Source of the DNA: Polynucleobacter sp.
GTDB taxonomy: Bacteria > Pseudomonadota > Gammaproteobacteria > Burkholderiales > Burkholderiaceae
Length of the DNA: 64,000 nt
Direction: 5' to 3'
Assembly (NCBI RefSeq): GCF_018500155.2
Contig: NZ_JAHBAK020000039.1
Location: forward strand, 1-64,000
The notes beneath the pieces were generated by a model. It was not told where the DNA came from and made no database searches. It saw nothing but the letters and a program-made list of their open reading frames with translations. Position numbers and translations under genes: made by a program. Position 1 is the first letter of the stretch. Every line of letters begins with the position of its first letter. Of the stretch, positions 8,251 through 18,270 are shown one piece after another.

Positions 8251-9978
8251 CTACATCCTTGCTGGAGCAGATACTCCCAAAACTCTCAGGCCATTTTGTA
8301 GAACTTGACGGGTTGCCGACAACAGAGCAAGGCGAGCTAACTTTAAAGACTCATCATCAACCAGTACTCGATCAGCGTTATAAAACGCATGGAAGTCTCC
8401 AGCCAAGTCTCGTAAATAAAAAGCTAAAGCGTGTGGGGCAAGTTCGGCGGCAGCATCCGCAAGCACTTGTGGATATTCAGCCAAACGCCGCAACAAGTGA
8501 TCAGATGCCTTGCTTTGCAATAACGATAGATCTGCGCTGGCAAGATCGGATGTTTTTCCATTCCATTGCTGCAAAATCGAGTTAATCCTTGCATGTGCAT
8601 ATTGCACATAGAAAACAGGGTTCTCATCATTCTGTTGCAGGGCTAAATCAATATCAAATACAAACTCAGTATCTGCTTTACGAGAGATTAGGAAAAAACG
8701 TACTGCGTCACGACCACGTTGTAATGCTAACTCTCTTTCTTCTGGAGTCATTTCTGAATGAACGCCTCCGGACCACTCAACAAGATCTCGTACGGTGACA
8801 TAGGAACCAGCGCGCTTAGAAATTTTTACTTCTTCACCATGTCGCATTACTGTAACCATTTTGTGCAATACATAGTCAGGATAGGTTTTTGGTATTTCCC
8901 AGCCTCGTTTTTGAGCTACGCCTTGCAACCCTGAGCGAACACGAGCAATCGTTCCATGATGATCGCTACCTTGAACGTTAATCACTTTACTAAAACCGCG
9001 CTTCCATTTGCTTGCGTGATAAGCCACATCAGGAACAAAATACGTATAGGTACCATCAGACTTACGCATGACGCGATCTTTATCATCGCCATCATCTGTT
9101 GTTCTAAGCCATAGCGCACCTTCGGATTCATATGTTTTGCCAATAGTTTGCAAATCTTGAACAATTTGATTCACACTTCCGTCCGTATATAAAGAGGACT
9201 CAAGGTAATAGCAATCAAACTGAACGCCAAAGGTTTTTAAATCAATATCCTGTTCATTACGCAGGTATGCCACAGCAAATTTACGAATAGCTTCTAAGTC
9301 ATCATTAAATTCTGGCGAAGCCTTAAATGCCGTTGCGATCTCAGCAATATATTCACCGTTATAAGCTTGCTCAGGCCACTCAGGATCACCTGGCTTCAAA
9401 CCATTTAAACGGGCTTGCACTGACAAAGCAAGATTAGCAATTTGTACGCCAGCATCGTTGTAATAAAACTCACGGTGTACTTTTATGCCTTGTGTAGCAA
9501 GTAAATTTGCCAATGCATCACCTAAAGCTGCTTGTCTACCATGACCCACATGCAATGGACCCGTTGGATTGGCAGAAACAAACTCAATCATGGCGCTTGA
9601 TGATGGGCCATTTCCTATATTGGATTGGCCAAAATGGTTGCCTGCTAAAAATATCTCACCAACTACTGCAGTTTTTGCTTGATTGCTCAAACGAAAATTA
9701 ATAAAGCCCGGTCCAGCGATTTCGCAAGAAGCAATTAACTGATGAAAGCCCGGTTGAGTTTGGAGGCGGTCTACCAATTTCTGCGCCAGCTCCCGAGGAT
9801 TTTGCTTCCATGCCTTAGAAAGTTGGAGGGCGATATTACAAGCAATATCACCATGCTCTACTGCTTTAGGGCGCTCAAGGCGGGGTGTCGGCGCATCCGA
9901 AAAGCCGTGTTCCTTGGCAAGGCCCTGCAGAGCCTCGCTCAGCATCTCAATGAGACGATTTTTATTAGTCAGCAACAT
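8251..9978 (-). CDS. argS: Arginyl-tRNA synthetase
   Basis: Class I aminoacyl-tRNA synthetase that charges tRNA-Arg. The 575-residue protein has the N-terminal arginyl additional domain, the HIGH-type motif HVGH (143-146) in [15 protein letters not shown], the weak KMSKS-equivalent [10 protein letters not shown], and a C-terminal anticodon-binding domain ending in [10 protein letters not shown]. Length is normal. Its start is 35 bases from the divergent DUF1840 start, so both promoters lie in that short gap or inside the neighbouring genes. Followed by the SPOR-protein gene. Confidence 0.96.
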   Translation of the reverse strand: MLLTNKNRLIEMLSEALQGLAKEHGFSDAPTPRLERPKAVEHGDIACNIALQLSKAWKQNPRELAQKLVDRLQTQPGFHQLIASCEIAGPGFINFRLSNQAKTAVVGEIFLAGNHFGQSNIGNGPSSSAMIEFVSANPTGPLHVGHGRQAALGDALANLLATQGIKVHREFYYNDAGVQIANLALSVQARLNGLKPGDPEWPEQAYNGEYIAEIATAFKASPEFNDDLEAIRKFAVAYLRNEQDIDLKTFGVQFDCYYLESSLYTDGSVNQIVQDLQTIGKTYESEGALWLRTTDDGDDKDRVMRKSDGTYTYFVPDVAYHASKWKRGFSKVINVQGSDHHGTIARVRSGLQGVAQKRGWEIPKTYPDYVLHKMVTVMRHGEEVKISKRAGSYVTVRDLVEWSGGVHSEMTPEERELALQRGRDAVRFFLISRKADTEFVFDIDLALQQNDENPVFYVQYAHARINSILQQWNGKTSDLASADLSLLQSKASDHLLRRLAEYPQVLADAAAELAPHALAFYLRDLAGDFHAFYNADRVLVDDESLKLARLALLSATRQVLQNGLRVLGVSAPARM

Positions 9979-10013
9979 AGATAAGTGAGTTTATCAGGTG
10001 GTAAGCTACGGAA

Positions 10014-10331
10014 ATGATCTATCAATTTCGCTCCAAAGCTGGTCCAGATGTCATTATGTTGGCAGACTTAACCCAACGCATATTTGATATTTTGGGGCGC
10101 CCACTAGAGCCTAGAGGGATTCTTACCGAAGAACAGCTCCCTGCGCTGATTACAGCTCTGGAGACAGCAATACTGAAAGATCTTGAAGAGCGGGCCAAGG
10201 TCAAGAATGAAATGGATGAGGGGAAAGAAAAACCTAAGTTAGCAGATCGTCTTGGTCAGAGGGCCTATCCGTTCTTAGAACTCATGAAACAAGCGAATGC
10301 AAAAAAAGAGCCGGTAATGTGGGGTGTTTAA
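10014..10331 (+). CDS. DUF1840 family protein
   Basis: A 105-residue soluble protein beginning [16 protein letters not shown], typical of the DUF1840 family common in betaproteobacteria. Function is unknown. The sequence is mixed charged and helical with no signal peptide, membrane segment or cysteines; the second half is rich in Glu and Lys. It is divergent from argS and its stop overlaps the convergent metH 3' end by four bases. Confidence 0.8.
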   Translation: MIYQFRSKAGPDVIMLADLTQRIFDILGRPLEPRGILTEEQLPALITALETAILKDLEERAKVKNEMDEGKEKPKLADRLGQRAYPFLELMKQANAKKEPVMWGV

Positions 10332-13078
10332 TCCACCAAACTGGAAAGCTGTCGGCGAACTTCTTCAATTGACTGCCCACGACGTTTCGCTAGATCCTCA
10401 ATTTGATCGGCGCTAATTTTCCCAACATTGAAATATTGCGCATCAGGGTGAGCCATATAAAAACCACTCACGCTAGAGGCTGGATTCATGGCAAGAGACT
10501 CGGTTAACGTCATACCAATATCTTGTGCGCCGATGACACGCAATAAGTCTTGCTTTACCTCGTGTGCTGGGCATGCTGGATATCCTGGAGCAGGGCGAAT
10601 ACCACGATACTCTTCATTAATCATTTGATCATTTGTCAAAATTTCGTCTGTCGCATAGCCCCATAAATCTGTGCGCACTCGATGGTGCATCAATTCAGCA
10701 AATGCTTCAGCCAATCGATCTGCAAGCGCTTTCAACATAATGGCGCTGTAATCATCATGCTTTGCCTGGAACTGCGCCACTTTCTTTTCCACACCATGGC
10801 CAGTGGTAACGGCAAAGCACCCCAAATAGTCTGCTACACCAGAATCTTTGGGCGCCACATAATCCGCTAGACAGCGATTTGGTCTGCGTACCCCATCAAT
10901 AATGGGTCGCTCTGCTTGCTGGCGCAAGTTATGCCACACAAAGAGAGGATGTTGACGAGCTTCATCGCTATACAAAACAATGTCGTCCCCCACGGTGTTG
11001 GCGGGATAAAAAGCAACTACTGCGTCTGCCTGCAGCCATTGGCCTTTGATTAATTTATCCAGCATGACTTGGGCATCAGCATATACCTTACGTGCCTCTT
11101 CACCCACGACCTCATCATCCAAAATTGCGGGAAACTTTCCTGCCAAATCCCACGTTTGAAAAAATGGCGTCCAGTCGATGTACTTAGCAATGTCGCCTAG
11201 AGAAAAGTTTTTAAATACACGACGACCAATAAACTTGGGCTTCTCTGGCACATAGGAACCCCAATCAATCATCTCGCGATTTTGACGTGCCGCATCCAAA
11301 GAAATCGTTGGGACTGACTTTTTATTGGCGTGCTGTTCACGAATACGCTCATAGTCATCGCGCAAGTCTTGAATAAATTTCTTTGCACTCTCATCAGATA
11401 GCAAACTAGAGGCAACAGAAACTGAACGAGAGGCATCTGGCACATAAACTACCGGACCATCGTAATGGGGAGCAATTTTGACTGCGGTATGCACTCGTGA
11501 GGTAGTAGCCCCACCAATCATCAGTGGAATTTGGCGCTCACGGAAATAATCATCGCGTTGCATTTCTTGCGCAACATAGGTCATCTCTTCCAGTGATGGC
11601 GTAATCAGACCAGACAATCCAACAATATCTGCATTCTCTTCTTTGGCCCGCTTCAGAATTTCTGCGCAAGGCACCATCACGCCCATATTAGCCACTTCAA
11701 AGTTATTACACTGCAAGACAACCGTCACAATGTTTTTGCCAATATCGTGCACGTCACCCTTGACAGTGGCCATGACAATCTTGCCCTTCGCTTTTGCCTC
11801 GCCACCTGCAGCAATATGCTGGCGCTTTTCTTCTTCAATGTAGGGAATCAGTATGGCAACTGCTTGCTTCATCACCCGAGCACTCTTGACCACTTGAGGT
11901 AAGAACATTTTGCCAGCGCCAAATAGATCGCCAACTACATTCATGCCATCCATCAAAGGACCTTCAATGACTTCGATAGGCCTACCACCGGCGCCCATAA
12001 TGTCTGCGCGCAACTCTTCGGTGTCTTGCTCAATAAATGTAGTGATTCCATGAACTAAGGCATGCGTCAATCGCTCGCGGACAGGCGCCTCACGCCACGC
12101 TAAGTTTTCTGCTTGTTTGGTACCGTCACCCTTGAATTGATCGGCTATCGCCAACAATCTTTCAGTTGGCGTTTGACCATCTTTTTCTTTAAAGCGGTTA
12201 AGAACTACGTCTTCAACCCGCTCACGCAGCTCGGGATCCAAGTCCGCATACACACCTAGCTGACCCGCATTGACAATGCCCATGTCCATACCGGCTTGTA
12301 TTGCGTGATACAAAAATACAGTATGAATTGCTTCACGTACGCGATCATTTCCGCGAAACGAGAAACTCACATTAGATACACCGCCGCTCACTTTAGCGCC
12401 TGGCAAATTTTCTTTAATCCAACGGGTGGCATTAATAAAATCTACCGCATAGTTATCGTGCTCTTCAATGCCCGTTGCGATCGCAAAGATATTGGGGTCA
12501 AAAATAATGTCTTCTGCCGGAAATCCAATCTCATTGACTAAGATGTCATAGCTACGCTGACAGATTTGCGTTTTACGCTGAAAAGTATCAGCTTGCCCAA
12601 CCTCATCAAAGGCCATCACAACTGAAGCGGCTCCATAGCGACGAATTAATCGCGCTTGTTTGCGAAAAGGCTCTTCACCCTCTTTTAAAGAGATCGAGTT
12701 GACAATAGGTTTACCTTGGATACATTTCAATCCTGACTCAATGACGCTCCATTTTGAAGAGTCGATCATGATGGGTACACGGGCAATATCTGGCTCAGAA
12801 GCAATCAGATTCAAAAAGCGTGTCATTGCCGCTTCTGAATCCAACATGGCTTCATCCATATTGATGTCAATCACCTGGGCGCCATTTTCCACTTGCTGAC
12901 GCGCTACAGCCAGCGCCTCATCAAATTGATTATTCAAAATCATGCGTGCAAACGCTTTTGATCCAGTGACGTTCGTGCGTTCACCAATGTTGACAAAGCC
13001 TACATCCGTGGTCACATTAAATGGCTCAAGACCAGAAAGCTTCATGGCCGGAATTGCTGTTTTATCCCGATTACTCAT
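10328..13078 (-). CDS. metH: Cobalamin-dependent methionine synthase, C-terminal polypeptide
   Basis: Carries the folate, cobalamin and reactivation modules of MetH, 916 residues. In order: the pterin-binding domain ([12 protein letters not shown] about 29-40), the cap and cobalamin-binding domain with the lower-ligand motif DVHDIG (442-447), and the SAM-dependent reactivation domain ([12 protein letters not shown] near 840). It transfers methyl from 5-methyl-THF to cobalamin and on to homocysteine bound by the partner polypeptide. The homocysteine-binding module is a separate gene immediately upstream, overlapping by four bases (ATGA), so the two must assemble in trans. This split is known in Burkholderiales. 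No cobalamin riboswitch fits in the short upstream gap. Confidence 0.95.
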   Translation of the reverse strand: MSNRDKTAIPAMKLSGLEPFNVTTDVGFVNIGERTNVTGSKAFARMILNNQFDEALAVARQQVENGAQVIDINMDEAMLDSEAAMTRFLNLIASEPDIARVPIMIDSSKWSVIESGLKCIQGKPIVNSISLKEGEEPFRKQARLIRRYGAASVVMAFDEVGQADTFQRKTQICQRSYDILVNEIGFPAEDIIFDPNIFAIATGIEEHDNYAVDFINATRWIKENLPGAKVSGGVSNVSFSFRGNDRVREAIHTVFLYHAIQAGMDMGIVNAGQLGVYADLDPELRERVEDVVLNRFKEKDGQTPTERLLAIADQFKGDGTKQAENLAWREAPVRERLTHALVHGITTFIEQDTEELRADIMGAGGRPIEVIEGPLMDGMNVVGDLFGAGKMFLPQVVKSARVMKQAVAILIPYIEEEKRQHIAAGGEAKAKGKIVMATVKGDVHDIGKNIVTVVLQCNNFEVANMGVMVPCAEILKRAKEENADIVGLSGLITPSLEEMTYVAQEMQRDDYFRERQIPLMIGGATTSRVHTAVKIAPHYDGPVVYVPDASRSVSVASSLLSDESAKKFIQDLRDDYERIREQHANKKSVPTISLDAARQNREMIDWGSYVPEKPKFIGRRVFKNFSLGDIAKYIDWTPFFQTWDLAGKFPAILDDEVVGEEARKVYADAQVMLDKLIKGQWLQADAVVAFYPANTVGDDIVLYSDEARQHPLFVWHNLRQQAERPIIDGVRRPNRCLADYVAPKDSGVADYLGCFAVTTGHGVEKKVAQFQAKHDDYSAIMLKALADRLAEAFAELMHHRVRTDLWGYATDEILTNDQMINEEYRGIRPAPGYPACPAHEVKQDLLRVIGAQDIGMTLTESLAMNPASSVSGFYMAHPDAQYFNVGKISADQIEDLAKRRGQSIEEVRRQLSSLVD

Positions 13079-14139
13079 GCCGATTCCTCAGCCTTTTCGC
13101 GATAAAAGGCACGCGGCTTACGTTTAGCAACCGCGTTAGCAATTGCACGAATATGATCTGGAGTGGTTCCACAACAACCGCCAACCAAATTGACTAAACC
13201 ATCTTTAGCAAAACCATCCACTAGACTTGAAGTGATATCTGGCGTTTCATCAAAGCCAGTATCACTCATAGGATTTGGCAAACCTGCATTGGGATAGCAA
13301 GACACCGCTGTGTCACATATACGAGAGAGTTCTGCAATATATGGGCGCATTAGTGCGGCACCAAGAGCGCAATTCAAACCAAAAGTGAGAGGTTTTATAT
13401 GGCGCAAGCTGTTCCAAAATGCCTCTACTGTTTGACCTGAAAGAATACGTCCAGAGGCATCAGTCACTGTTCCAGAAATCATTACTGGCAAACGCTCGCC
13501 TGTCTCCTCAAAAAATTCATCGAGCGCAAACAAGGCTGCCTTTGCGTTGAGCGTGTCGAAAATCGTTTCCACTAAAAATAAGTCAACACCACCCGCAAAC
13601 AAACCTTCGATTTGTTCGCGATAAGAGGCTCTTAAAGCATCAAATGTCACATTGCGTGCGCCTGGATCATTGACATCCGGCGAGATGCTTGCAGTCTTTG
13701 GTGTAGGCCCAATAGCCCCTGCAGAAAAACGTGGCTTCTCTGGGGTGCTAAATTTTTCACAAGCGGCACGCGCCAATTTTGCAGAAACCTCGTTCATTTC
13801 GCGCGCCAAACCAGCCATTTTGTAGTCTTCTTGCGCTACTGAAGTTGCACCAAACGTGTTGGTCTCAATAATGTCGGCGCCAGCCTCTAAGTATTGCTCA
13901 TGAATCTTGCTGATGATTTGGGGTTGCGTCAGCACCAAGAGTTCATTGTTGCCCTTAAGGTCGCCAGAGTGATCTACAAAGCGTGTGTTTCCTGGCAAAC
14001 CACGGTAGTCAGCTTCGCTCAGCTTGTACTGCTGGATCATTGTGCCCATAGCCCCATCCAAAATGAGGATGCGCTGCTTCAACAGCTCAGGAAGTGCCTG
14101 ACCGCGCGTATAGGGCTGGGACAAACCATTAAATTGCAT
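13075..14139 (-). CDS. metH: Methionine synthase, homocysteine-binding polypeptide
   Basis: The N-terminal, homocysteine-activating module of MetH as a separate 354-residue protein. Zinc ligands are visible: Cys257 in [10 protein letters not shown] and Cys322-Cys323 in [11 protein letters not shown]. The start segment [11 protein letters not shown] is family-typical. Zinc activates the homocysteine thiol for methylation by the cobalamin protein encoded next. The ATGA overlap with the downstream gene implies coupled, near-equimolar synthesis. Divergent from phaM with a 73-base gap. A stand-alone betaine/homocysteine methyltransferase is unlikely given the adjacent MetH remainder. Confidence 0.94.
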   Translation of the reverse strand: MQFNGLSQPYTRGQALPELLKQRILILDGAMGTMIQQYKLSEADYRGLPGNTRFVDHSGDLKGNNELLVLTQPQIISKIHEQYLEAGADIIETNTFGATSVAQEDYKMAGLAREMNEVSAKLARAACEKFSTPEKPRFSAGAIGPTPKTASISPDVNDPGARNVTFDALRASYREQIEGLFAGGVDLFLVETIFDTLNAKAALFALDEFFEETGERLPVMISGTVTDASGRILSGQTVEAFWNSLRHIKPLTFGLNCALGAALMRPYIAELSRICDTAVSCYPNAGLPNPMSDTGFDETPDITSSLVDGFAKDGLVNLVGGCCGTTPDHIRAIANAVAKRKPRAFYREKAEESA

Positions 14140-14212
14140 TACTTAGCCAGGATTAATCTCTAGAATCCCTTATTCTATTGGAAAAGCCACTTTCTTTTAT
14201 CCCGGAGCCTCT

Positions 14213-14680
14213 ATGTTTGGAACTATTCCAGAATTTAATCAAAGCCTTGATATGTTTAAAACGATGTGGGGACAAGGAGCCGCCGCTCAAGCCGGTCAAT
14301 TTCCGTTTACCACTGACGCATCGAAAGCCGCTGGTGGATTTGGAGCTGCCTTTCCAGGCATGGATTTGGAAGAGCTAGAAAAACGCATAAAAGACCTCAA
14401 AAGCGTTGAGAACTGGCTTAACCTCAATCTCAATATTCTGAAGTCCACCATTCAAGGTCTTGAGGTACAGCACGCCACTATGATGGCTCTCAAATCGTTT
14501 GGAGATGCGGTATCGGCAGCTGGTGCTGCTGCGACTAGCCCAACTGCTGCGCCTAAAGATGATGACAGCAGTCAAACCACTAGGGTGAAAGCTAAACCAC
14601 GGAAAACCGCAAAACGCCGTCCTCGCAAAGTTGGCGATCCAACTTTCCTCGACGAAGTAGGTAATTCAGATGAGCAATAG
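14213..14680 (+). CDS. phaM: PhaM-type polyhydroxyalkanoate granule protein
   Basis: A 155-residue protein matching the PhaM pattern: N-terminal MFGTIPEFNQSLDMFKTMWG, a central helical segment (DLEELEKRIKDLKSVENWLN) and a basic tail (AKPRKTAKRRPRK). In Ralstonia/Cupriavidus, PhaM activates PHA synthase, coats granules and ties them to the nucleoid through its Lys-rich tail. The same role is inferred here; no PHA biosynthetic gene is in the window. The last 89 bases overlap the 3' end of the convergent metallo-hydrolase gene, so this region codes on both strands. Confidence 0.85.
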   Translation: MFGTIPEFNQSLDMFKTMWGQGAAAQAGQFPFTTDASKAAGGFGAAFPGMDLEELEKRIKDLKSVENWLNLNLNILKSTIQGLEVQHATMMALKSFGDAVSAAGAAATSPTAAPKDDDSSQTTRVKAKPRKTAKRRPRKVGDPTFLDEVGNSDEQ

Positions 14681-15677
14681 CCTCACCCATAGCAAAAGTG
14701 AGTTGGTGAATATCTAACTCGCGCTTAAACAAAACCGGCACAATCTCACGAGCAGTTGCCGGTTTTTTACATGCTCCAAGCGTCTCAGCTAAACGGTCGT
14801 CATGATGATGGCGCAGCTGTGCAATTCTTTGCTTCATGCCAGTAAAGGGCTTGCCATGTGAAGGCAATACCAAGGTGTCGTTTGGCAATACTAAATATTT
14901 CTCTAAAGATTGCAGATACAAACCAAGAGGATCAGCGTCAGGATCGGCGTCAAATACACTGACATTGGTAGAGATGCGGGGCAGTAACATATCACCAGAA
15001 ATCAAAACTCCAAGCTCTTTGCAAAAAAGTGATGCATGTTCAGGTGCATGTCCGTATCCCATAATGACTTGCCAAACATTTCCACCAATCAATATCAGCT
15101 CACCATCAACAATCCGACGATATTGACGTGGCACTCCAGGGACCATATTGCTGTAGTAGTTAAAACGCGCCCGAATCTTCTCCAAATCCTCTGGAGAAGT
15201 TAAACCATGCTTCTGAAAATGGTCTGCTGAACCACCGCTCCCCGCACGCGCACCAATCGCTGCGCCCCCTTCTTTGCAACTTAACCACTGTGCTGTTAAA
15301 TAATCTGTCATGGATATCCACAGAGGAGCATTCCATTTTTCACAGAGCCACTGAGATAAACCCACATGATCTGGATGCATGTGCGTGACAATGACCCGTA
15401 GGACTGGCAAGCCCTCTAGCTGGGTTGCAAAAATCTGCTCCCACAAAGCTTTCGTTTCATCATTTGCAATGCCACAATCGACGATAGTCCAACCGTCCAC
15501 GCCGTTCAATTGGTCGCGCAAAAGCCATAAATTAATGTGATCTAAAGCAAACGGTAGGCGCATTTTGATCCAACGCACCCCTGGAGCTACTTCGACACTT
15601 TCCCCCAGTTGAGGAACTTTGTCGCCCAAAGGGTAATAAATCTCACTTAACCGCGGATTGGATTGCTCAATAGCCAT
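14592..15677 (-). CDS. MBL-fold metallo-hydrolase
   Basis: A 361-residue metallo-beta-lactamase-fold hydrolase. Metal-ligand motifs: THMHPDH (98-104), GHAPEH (near 211), ISGDMLL (Asp bridging ligand) and LPSHG. A C-terminal winged-helix-like segment (AIAHLNYLLRRGKL) is typical of LACTB2-like or thioesterase-like family members. The substrate is unknown. Its end reads through 89 bases of the convergent phaM gene, but the C-terminal residues fit the family pattern, so the overlap appears genuine. It lies 4 bases downstream of the AcuI-type reductase gene and is probably co-transcribed with it. Confidence 0.87.
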   Translation of the reverse strand: MAIEQSNPRLSEIYYPLGDKVPQLGESVEVAPGVRWIKMRLPFALDHINLWLLRDQLNGVDGWTIVDCGIANDETKALWEQIFATQLEGLPVLRVIVTHMHPDHVGLSQWLCEKWNAPLWISMTDYLTAQWLSCKEGGAAIGARAGSGGSADHFQKHGLTSPEDLEKIRARFNYYSNMVPGVPRQYRRIVDGELILIGGNVWQVIMGYGHAPEHASLFCKELGVLISGDMLLPRISTNVSVFDADPDADPLGLYLQSLEKYLVLPNDTLVLPSHGKPFTGMKQRIAQLRHHHDDRLAETLGACKKPATAREIVPVLFKRELDIHQLTFAMGEAIAHLNYLLRRGKLDRQLCEDGVLRFSVV

Positions 15678-15681
15678 AGTT

Positions 15682-16665
15682 TTATTTATTCACGTCCACT
15701 ATTAAACGACCGCGCACATTTCCCGCCATTAAGTCATTTGCGTACTTTAAAGATTCTTCCAAGGTAATCTCATGAGAAATCTCATCAAGCGTTTTCAGGT
15801 CTACCAATTGGCTTAACTGTTCATAGGCAGCAATACGTTTTTCTCGAGCAACGGTCACACTATTGATGCCATATAAAGTGATGCCACGCAAAATAAAAGG
15901 TGCTACCGTCGCTGGAAAGTCCATGCCCTGCGCAAGACCGCATGCTGCAACAGCCCCATTGCTTTTCGTTTGTGCACAAGCGTTTGCCAGCGTATGACTA
16001 CCAACGCTATCGACCACAGCCGCCCAACGCTCTTTTGCTAGAGGCTTACCTGGCTCAGACATTGATCCGCGATCAATAATTTCTGAGGCACCTAATTTTT
16101 TCAAATACTCTGCTTCGGCTGCACGTCCTGTGCTTGCCACTACAGTAAAGCCCAATTTACTCAACAACGTAATTGCAAAACTACCAACACCACCAGCAGC
16201 GCCCGTCACCAACACTTCGCCATCACTTGGTTTGGTCCCATGCTTTTGTAAGGCCATTACACACAACATCGCGGTATAGCCTGCCGTTCCAATAGCCAGG
16301 GCTTGTTTTGGCGTAAAACCCTTTGGCAAAGGTATCAGCCATTCAGCCTTGACGCGGGCTTGCTGAGACAATCCACCCCAATGGCCTTCTCCAACCCCCC
16401 AACCATTTAATAAGACTTGGTCGCCAACTTTAAAGTCGGGATGAGCGCTTTCTAATACCTCACCAGCAAAATCAATCCCTGGGACCATTGGAAAACTTCG
16501 CACAATAGGGCCTTTACCAGTGATGGCAAGACCATCTTTGTAATTGAGGGTTGAATAGGCCACCTTTACCCGCACGTCGCCCTCAGGAAGGTTTGCCTCA
16601 TCAACAGAGCTCAATTCCGCCCTATAGCCTCGATCATCCTTATTGATCACTATTGCTTTAAACAT
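15682..16665 (-). CDS. acuI: AcuI/YhdH-family NADPH:quinone (acrylyl-CoA) reductase
   Basis: A zinc-independent medium-chain dehydrogenase/reductase, 327 residues. It has the YhdH/AcuI N-terminal pattern (STLNYKDGLAITGKGPIVRSFPMVPGIDFAGEV) and the nucleotide motif VTGAAGGVGSFA. AcuI members reduce acrylyl-CoA to propionyl-CoA, protecting against acrylate; general quinone reduction is an older annotation. Assignment to AcuI is by pattern recognition. Promoter and start lie in the 96-base gap divergent from the small lipoprotein gene. Confidence 0.85.
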   Translation of the reverse strand: MFKAIVINKDDRGYRAELSSVDEANLPEGDVRVKVAYSTLNYKDGLAITGKGPIVRSFPMVPGIDFAGEVLESAHPDFKVGDQVLLNGWGVGEGHWGGLSQQARVKAEWLIPLPKGFTPKQALAIGTAGYTAMLCVMALQKHGTKPSDGEVLVTGAAGGVGSFAITLLSKLGFTVVASTGRAAEAEYLKKLGASEIIDRGSMSEPGKPLAKERWAAVVDSVGSHTLANACAQTKSNGAVAACGLAQGMDFPATVAPFILRGITLYGINSVTVAREKRIAAYEQLSQLVDLKTLDEISHEITLEESLKYANDLMAGNVRGRLIVDVNK

Positions 16666-16761
16666 CTGTCTTCCTTTGTCTTATTTTGAATATTGGTCTT
16701 TTCCCACAGCATTTGGCTAATAGGTTTATCCTAACGAGCATTGTTGATTATGGAGGTATCC

Positions 16762-17058
16762 ATGAAAAAAATTCTACTATTAACCACACTTTCTAGCTTT
16801 TTACTCGCCGGCTGCTATTCAAGCAAAATTAATATGTCCATGGGCAACATGCGTTTAATCACCTCTAGCGCCAATCCTCAAGATGTTATGGATTTTGCTA
16901 CCAATACCTGCAGAAATGATTTTTATGAAGGCGCTAGCTTTCTTTCTAAGGCTGGCACTGAATATCGCTTTAAGTGCGTTAAACCCCAGGAAAACGAAAC
17001 TTTAATTCCCATTCCTGGAACAACCATTGAACAAAATACTAAAGCTGCCGCAAAGTAA
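16762..17058 (+). CDS. Small predicted lipoprotein
   Basis: A 98-residue protein starting MKKILLLTTLSSFLLAGC: a signal peptide with lipobox LLAGC, so Cys18 should be lipidated. I chose ATG 16762 over the track's TTG 16741 because GGAGG lies just upstream of it and the signal peptide starts there. The mature part has two more cysteines (TNTCRNDF and FKCVKP), which could form a disulfide. No recognised domain; function unknown. The flavin reductase gene begins 7 bases downstream. Confidence 0.8.
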   Translation: MKKILLLTTLSSFLLAGCYSSKINMSMGNMRLITSSANPQDVMDFATNTCRNDFYEGASFLSKAGTEYRFKCVKPQENETLIPIPGTTIEQNTKAAAK

Positions 17059-17065
17059 CAACTTA

Positions 17066-17566
17066 ATGGCACCGTTTACCTCACAGGAACTTCGCAAAGG
17101 ATTTGCTTCATTTGCGACCGGGGTCACCGTTATTACTTGCGTTGATGAGGATCTGAATCCGCACGGCATCACGATCAGCTCTTTTAATACCGTTTCTTTA
17201 GAGCCTCCGCTGATTCTTTGGAGCCTAAAAAAACATTCACGTTTAATGCCTTGGGTTGAGGTTGGCAAAAAGCATCTAATCCATGTGCTAGAGCGGACCC
17301 AAGAAGACTTAGCGATGCATTTTGCTACCGTCAAAATAAATCAGTTTGAGCGCATTGATCACAGCTTGAGCCCTAGCGGCCTTACAGAAATTCATCACTG
17401 TGTTGCATATTACGAATGTGAAACCATTTCCGTTCATGTGGGTGGCGATCACAATATCATTGTTGCAAAAGTTATTAGCCTAAAAAATCATCCGGAGAAA
17501 GAGCCTCTCATCTTTGCTCGCAGCAAATTTGTCGGTCTCGATTTTTCTGAAATCAAATCCACTTGA
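17066..17566 (+). CDS. Flavin reductase-like FMN-binding protein
   Basis: A 166-residue flavin-reductase-domain protein (HpaC/NtaB type). The N-terminal segment LRKGFASFATGVTVITC and the central GITISSFNTVSLEPPLILW are diagnostic for the family, which reduces FMN or FAD with NAD(P)H, often to feed a two-component monooxygenase. No monooxygenase partner is encoded nearby. I chose ATG 17066 because the upstream TTG in the track lies inside the lipoprotein gene and the family begins near APFTSQELRKGF. The GST gene follows after 19 bases. Confidence 0.87.
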   Translation: MAPFTSQELRKGFASFATGVTVITCVDEDLNPHGITISSFNTVSLEPPLILWSLKKHSRLMPWVEVGKKHLIHVLERTQEDLAMHFATVKINQFERIDHSLSPSGLTEIHHCVAYYECETISVHVGGDHNIIVAKVISLKNHPEKEPLIFARSKFVGLDFSEIKST

Positions 17567-17585
17567 GCATTTACAAGGAAATTGT

Positions 17586-18251
17586 ATGCTGCGCTTATGG
17601 GGTCGTAAAAGTTCCATCAATGTATTAAAGGTGCTATGGTGCCTCGCAGAACTGGGCCTTAAAGAGGGCAAGAATTTTGAGCGGATTGATGCTGGGCTGC
17701 AATTTGGCATCGTTCGATCACCAGAATTTTTAAAACTCAATCCCAATGGATTAGTACCCACCCTTGAAATAGGCGACCTAGTGTTATGGGAGTCCAATAC
17801 CATTTTGCGCTACTTGGCTGCTGAGCATGACATGCAACACCGCTTTCCGCATGACGTTAAATCACAGTATGGTTCAGAAAAATGGATGGATTGGCAGGTT
17901 GGTACTATGTGGCCAACTTTACGGCCTGCATTCATCGGATTGACTAGAGTGCCCGAAGCTGACCGTGATTACGTAAGCATCCTGAAATCCTATCAAGATA
18001 CCAATCAGCTATTTGCACTGCTAGATCAAACCCTTCAATCTCAGGCTTATTGCTCGGGGGATGAATTTCATCTCGGGGATATTGTTTTAGCGCTGTGCGT
18101 GCATCGCTGGATTTTGATGAATGAAGCATTTCCCCAACAAACTGGGATAAAGCCACAATTTAATAATATTGATCGCTGGCTAGCGCAACTCAAAGAAACT
18201 ACTTACTTTATGGATTTCGCAGAAAAAGAACTCAATATTATTGCTAAGTAA
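17586..18251 (+). CDS. Glutathione S-transferase family protein
   Basis: A 221-residue GST. The N-terminal thioredoxin-like domain starts MLRLWGRKSSINVLKVLW, contains the cis-proline region LNPNGLVPTLEIGD and WESNTILRYLA (glutathione gamma-Glu contact, ES motif), and is followed by an all-helical C-terminal domain. The catalytic residue could be the Ser in GRKSSINV. ATG 17586 is used because the upstream in-frame TTG is inside the preceding gene. The substrate is unknown. It converges with the RND pump gene after 19 bases. Confidence 0.88.
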   Translation: MLRLWGRKSSINVLKVLWCLAELGLKEGKNFERIDAGLQFGIVRSPEFLKLNPNGLVPTLEIGDLVLWESNTILRYLAAEHDMQHRFPHDVKSQYGSEKWMDWQVGTMWPTLRPAFIGLTRVPEADRDYVSILKSYQDTNQLFALLDQTLQSQAYCSGDEFHLGDIVLALCVHRWILMNEAFPQQTGIKPQFNNIDRWLAQLKETTYFMDFAEKELNIIAK

Positions 18252-18270
18252 TCTTGAGTTCTTTGCACCT

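Noticed and set aside
14140-14212. Cobalamin or SAH riboswitch before metH
   Set aside because: Only 73 bases lie between metH and phaM and no conserved box is visible.
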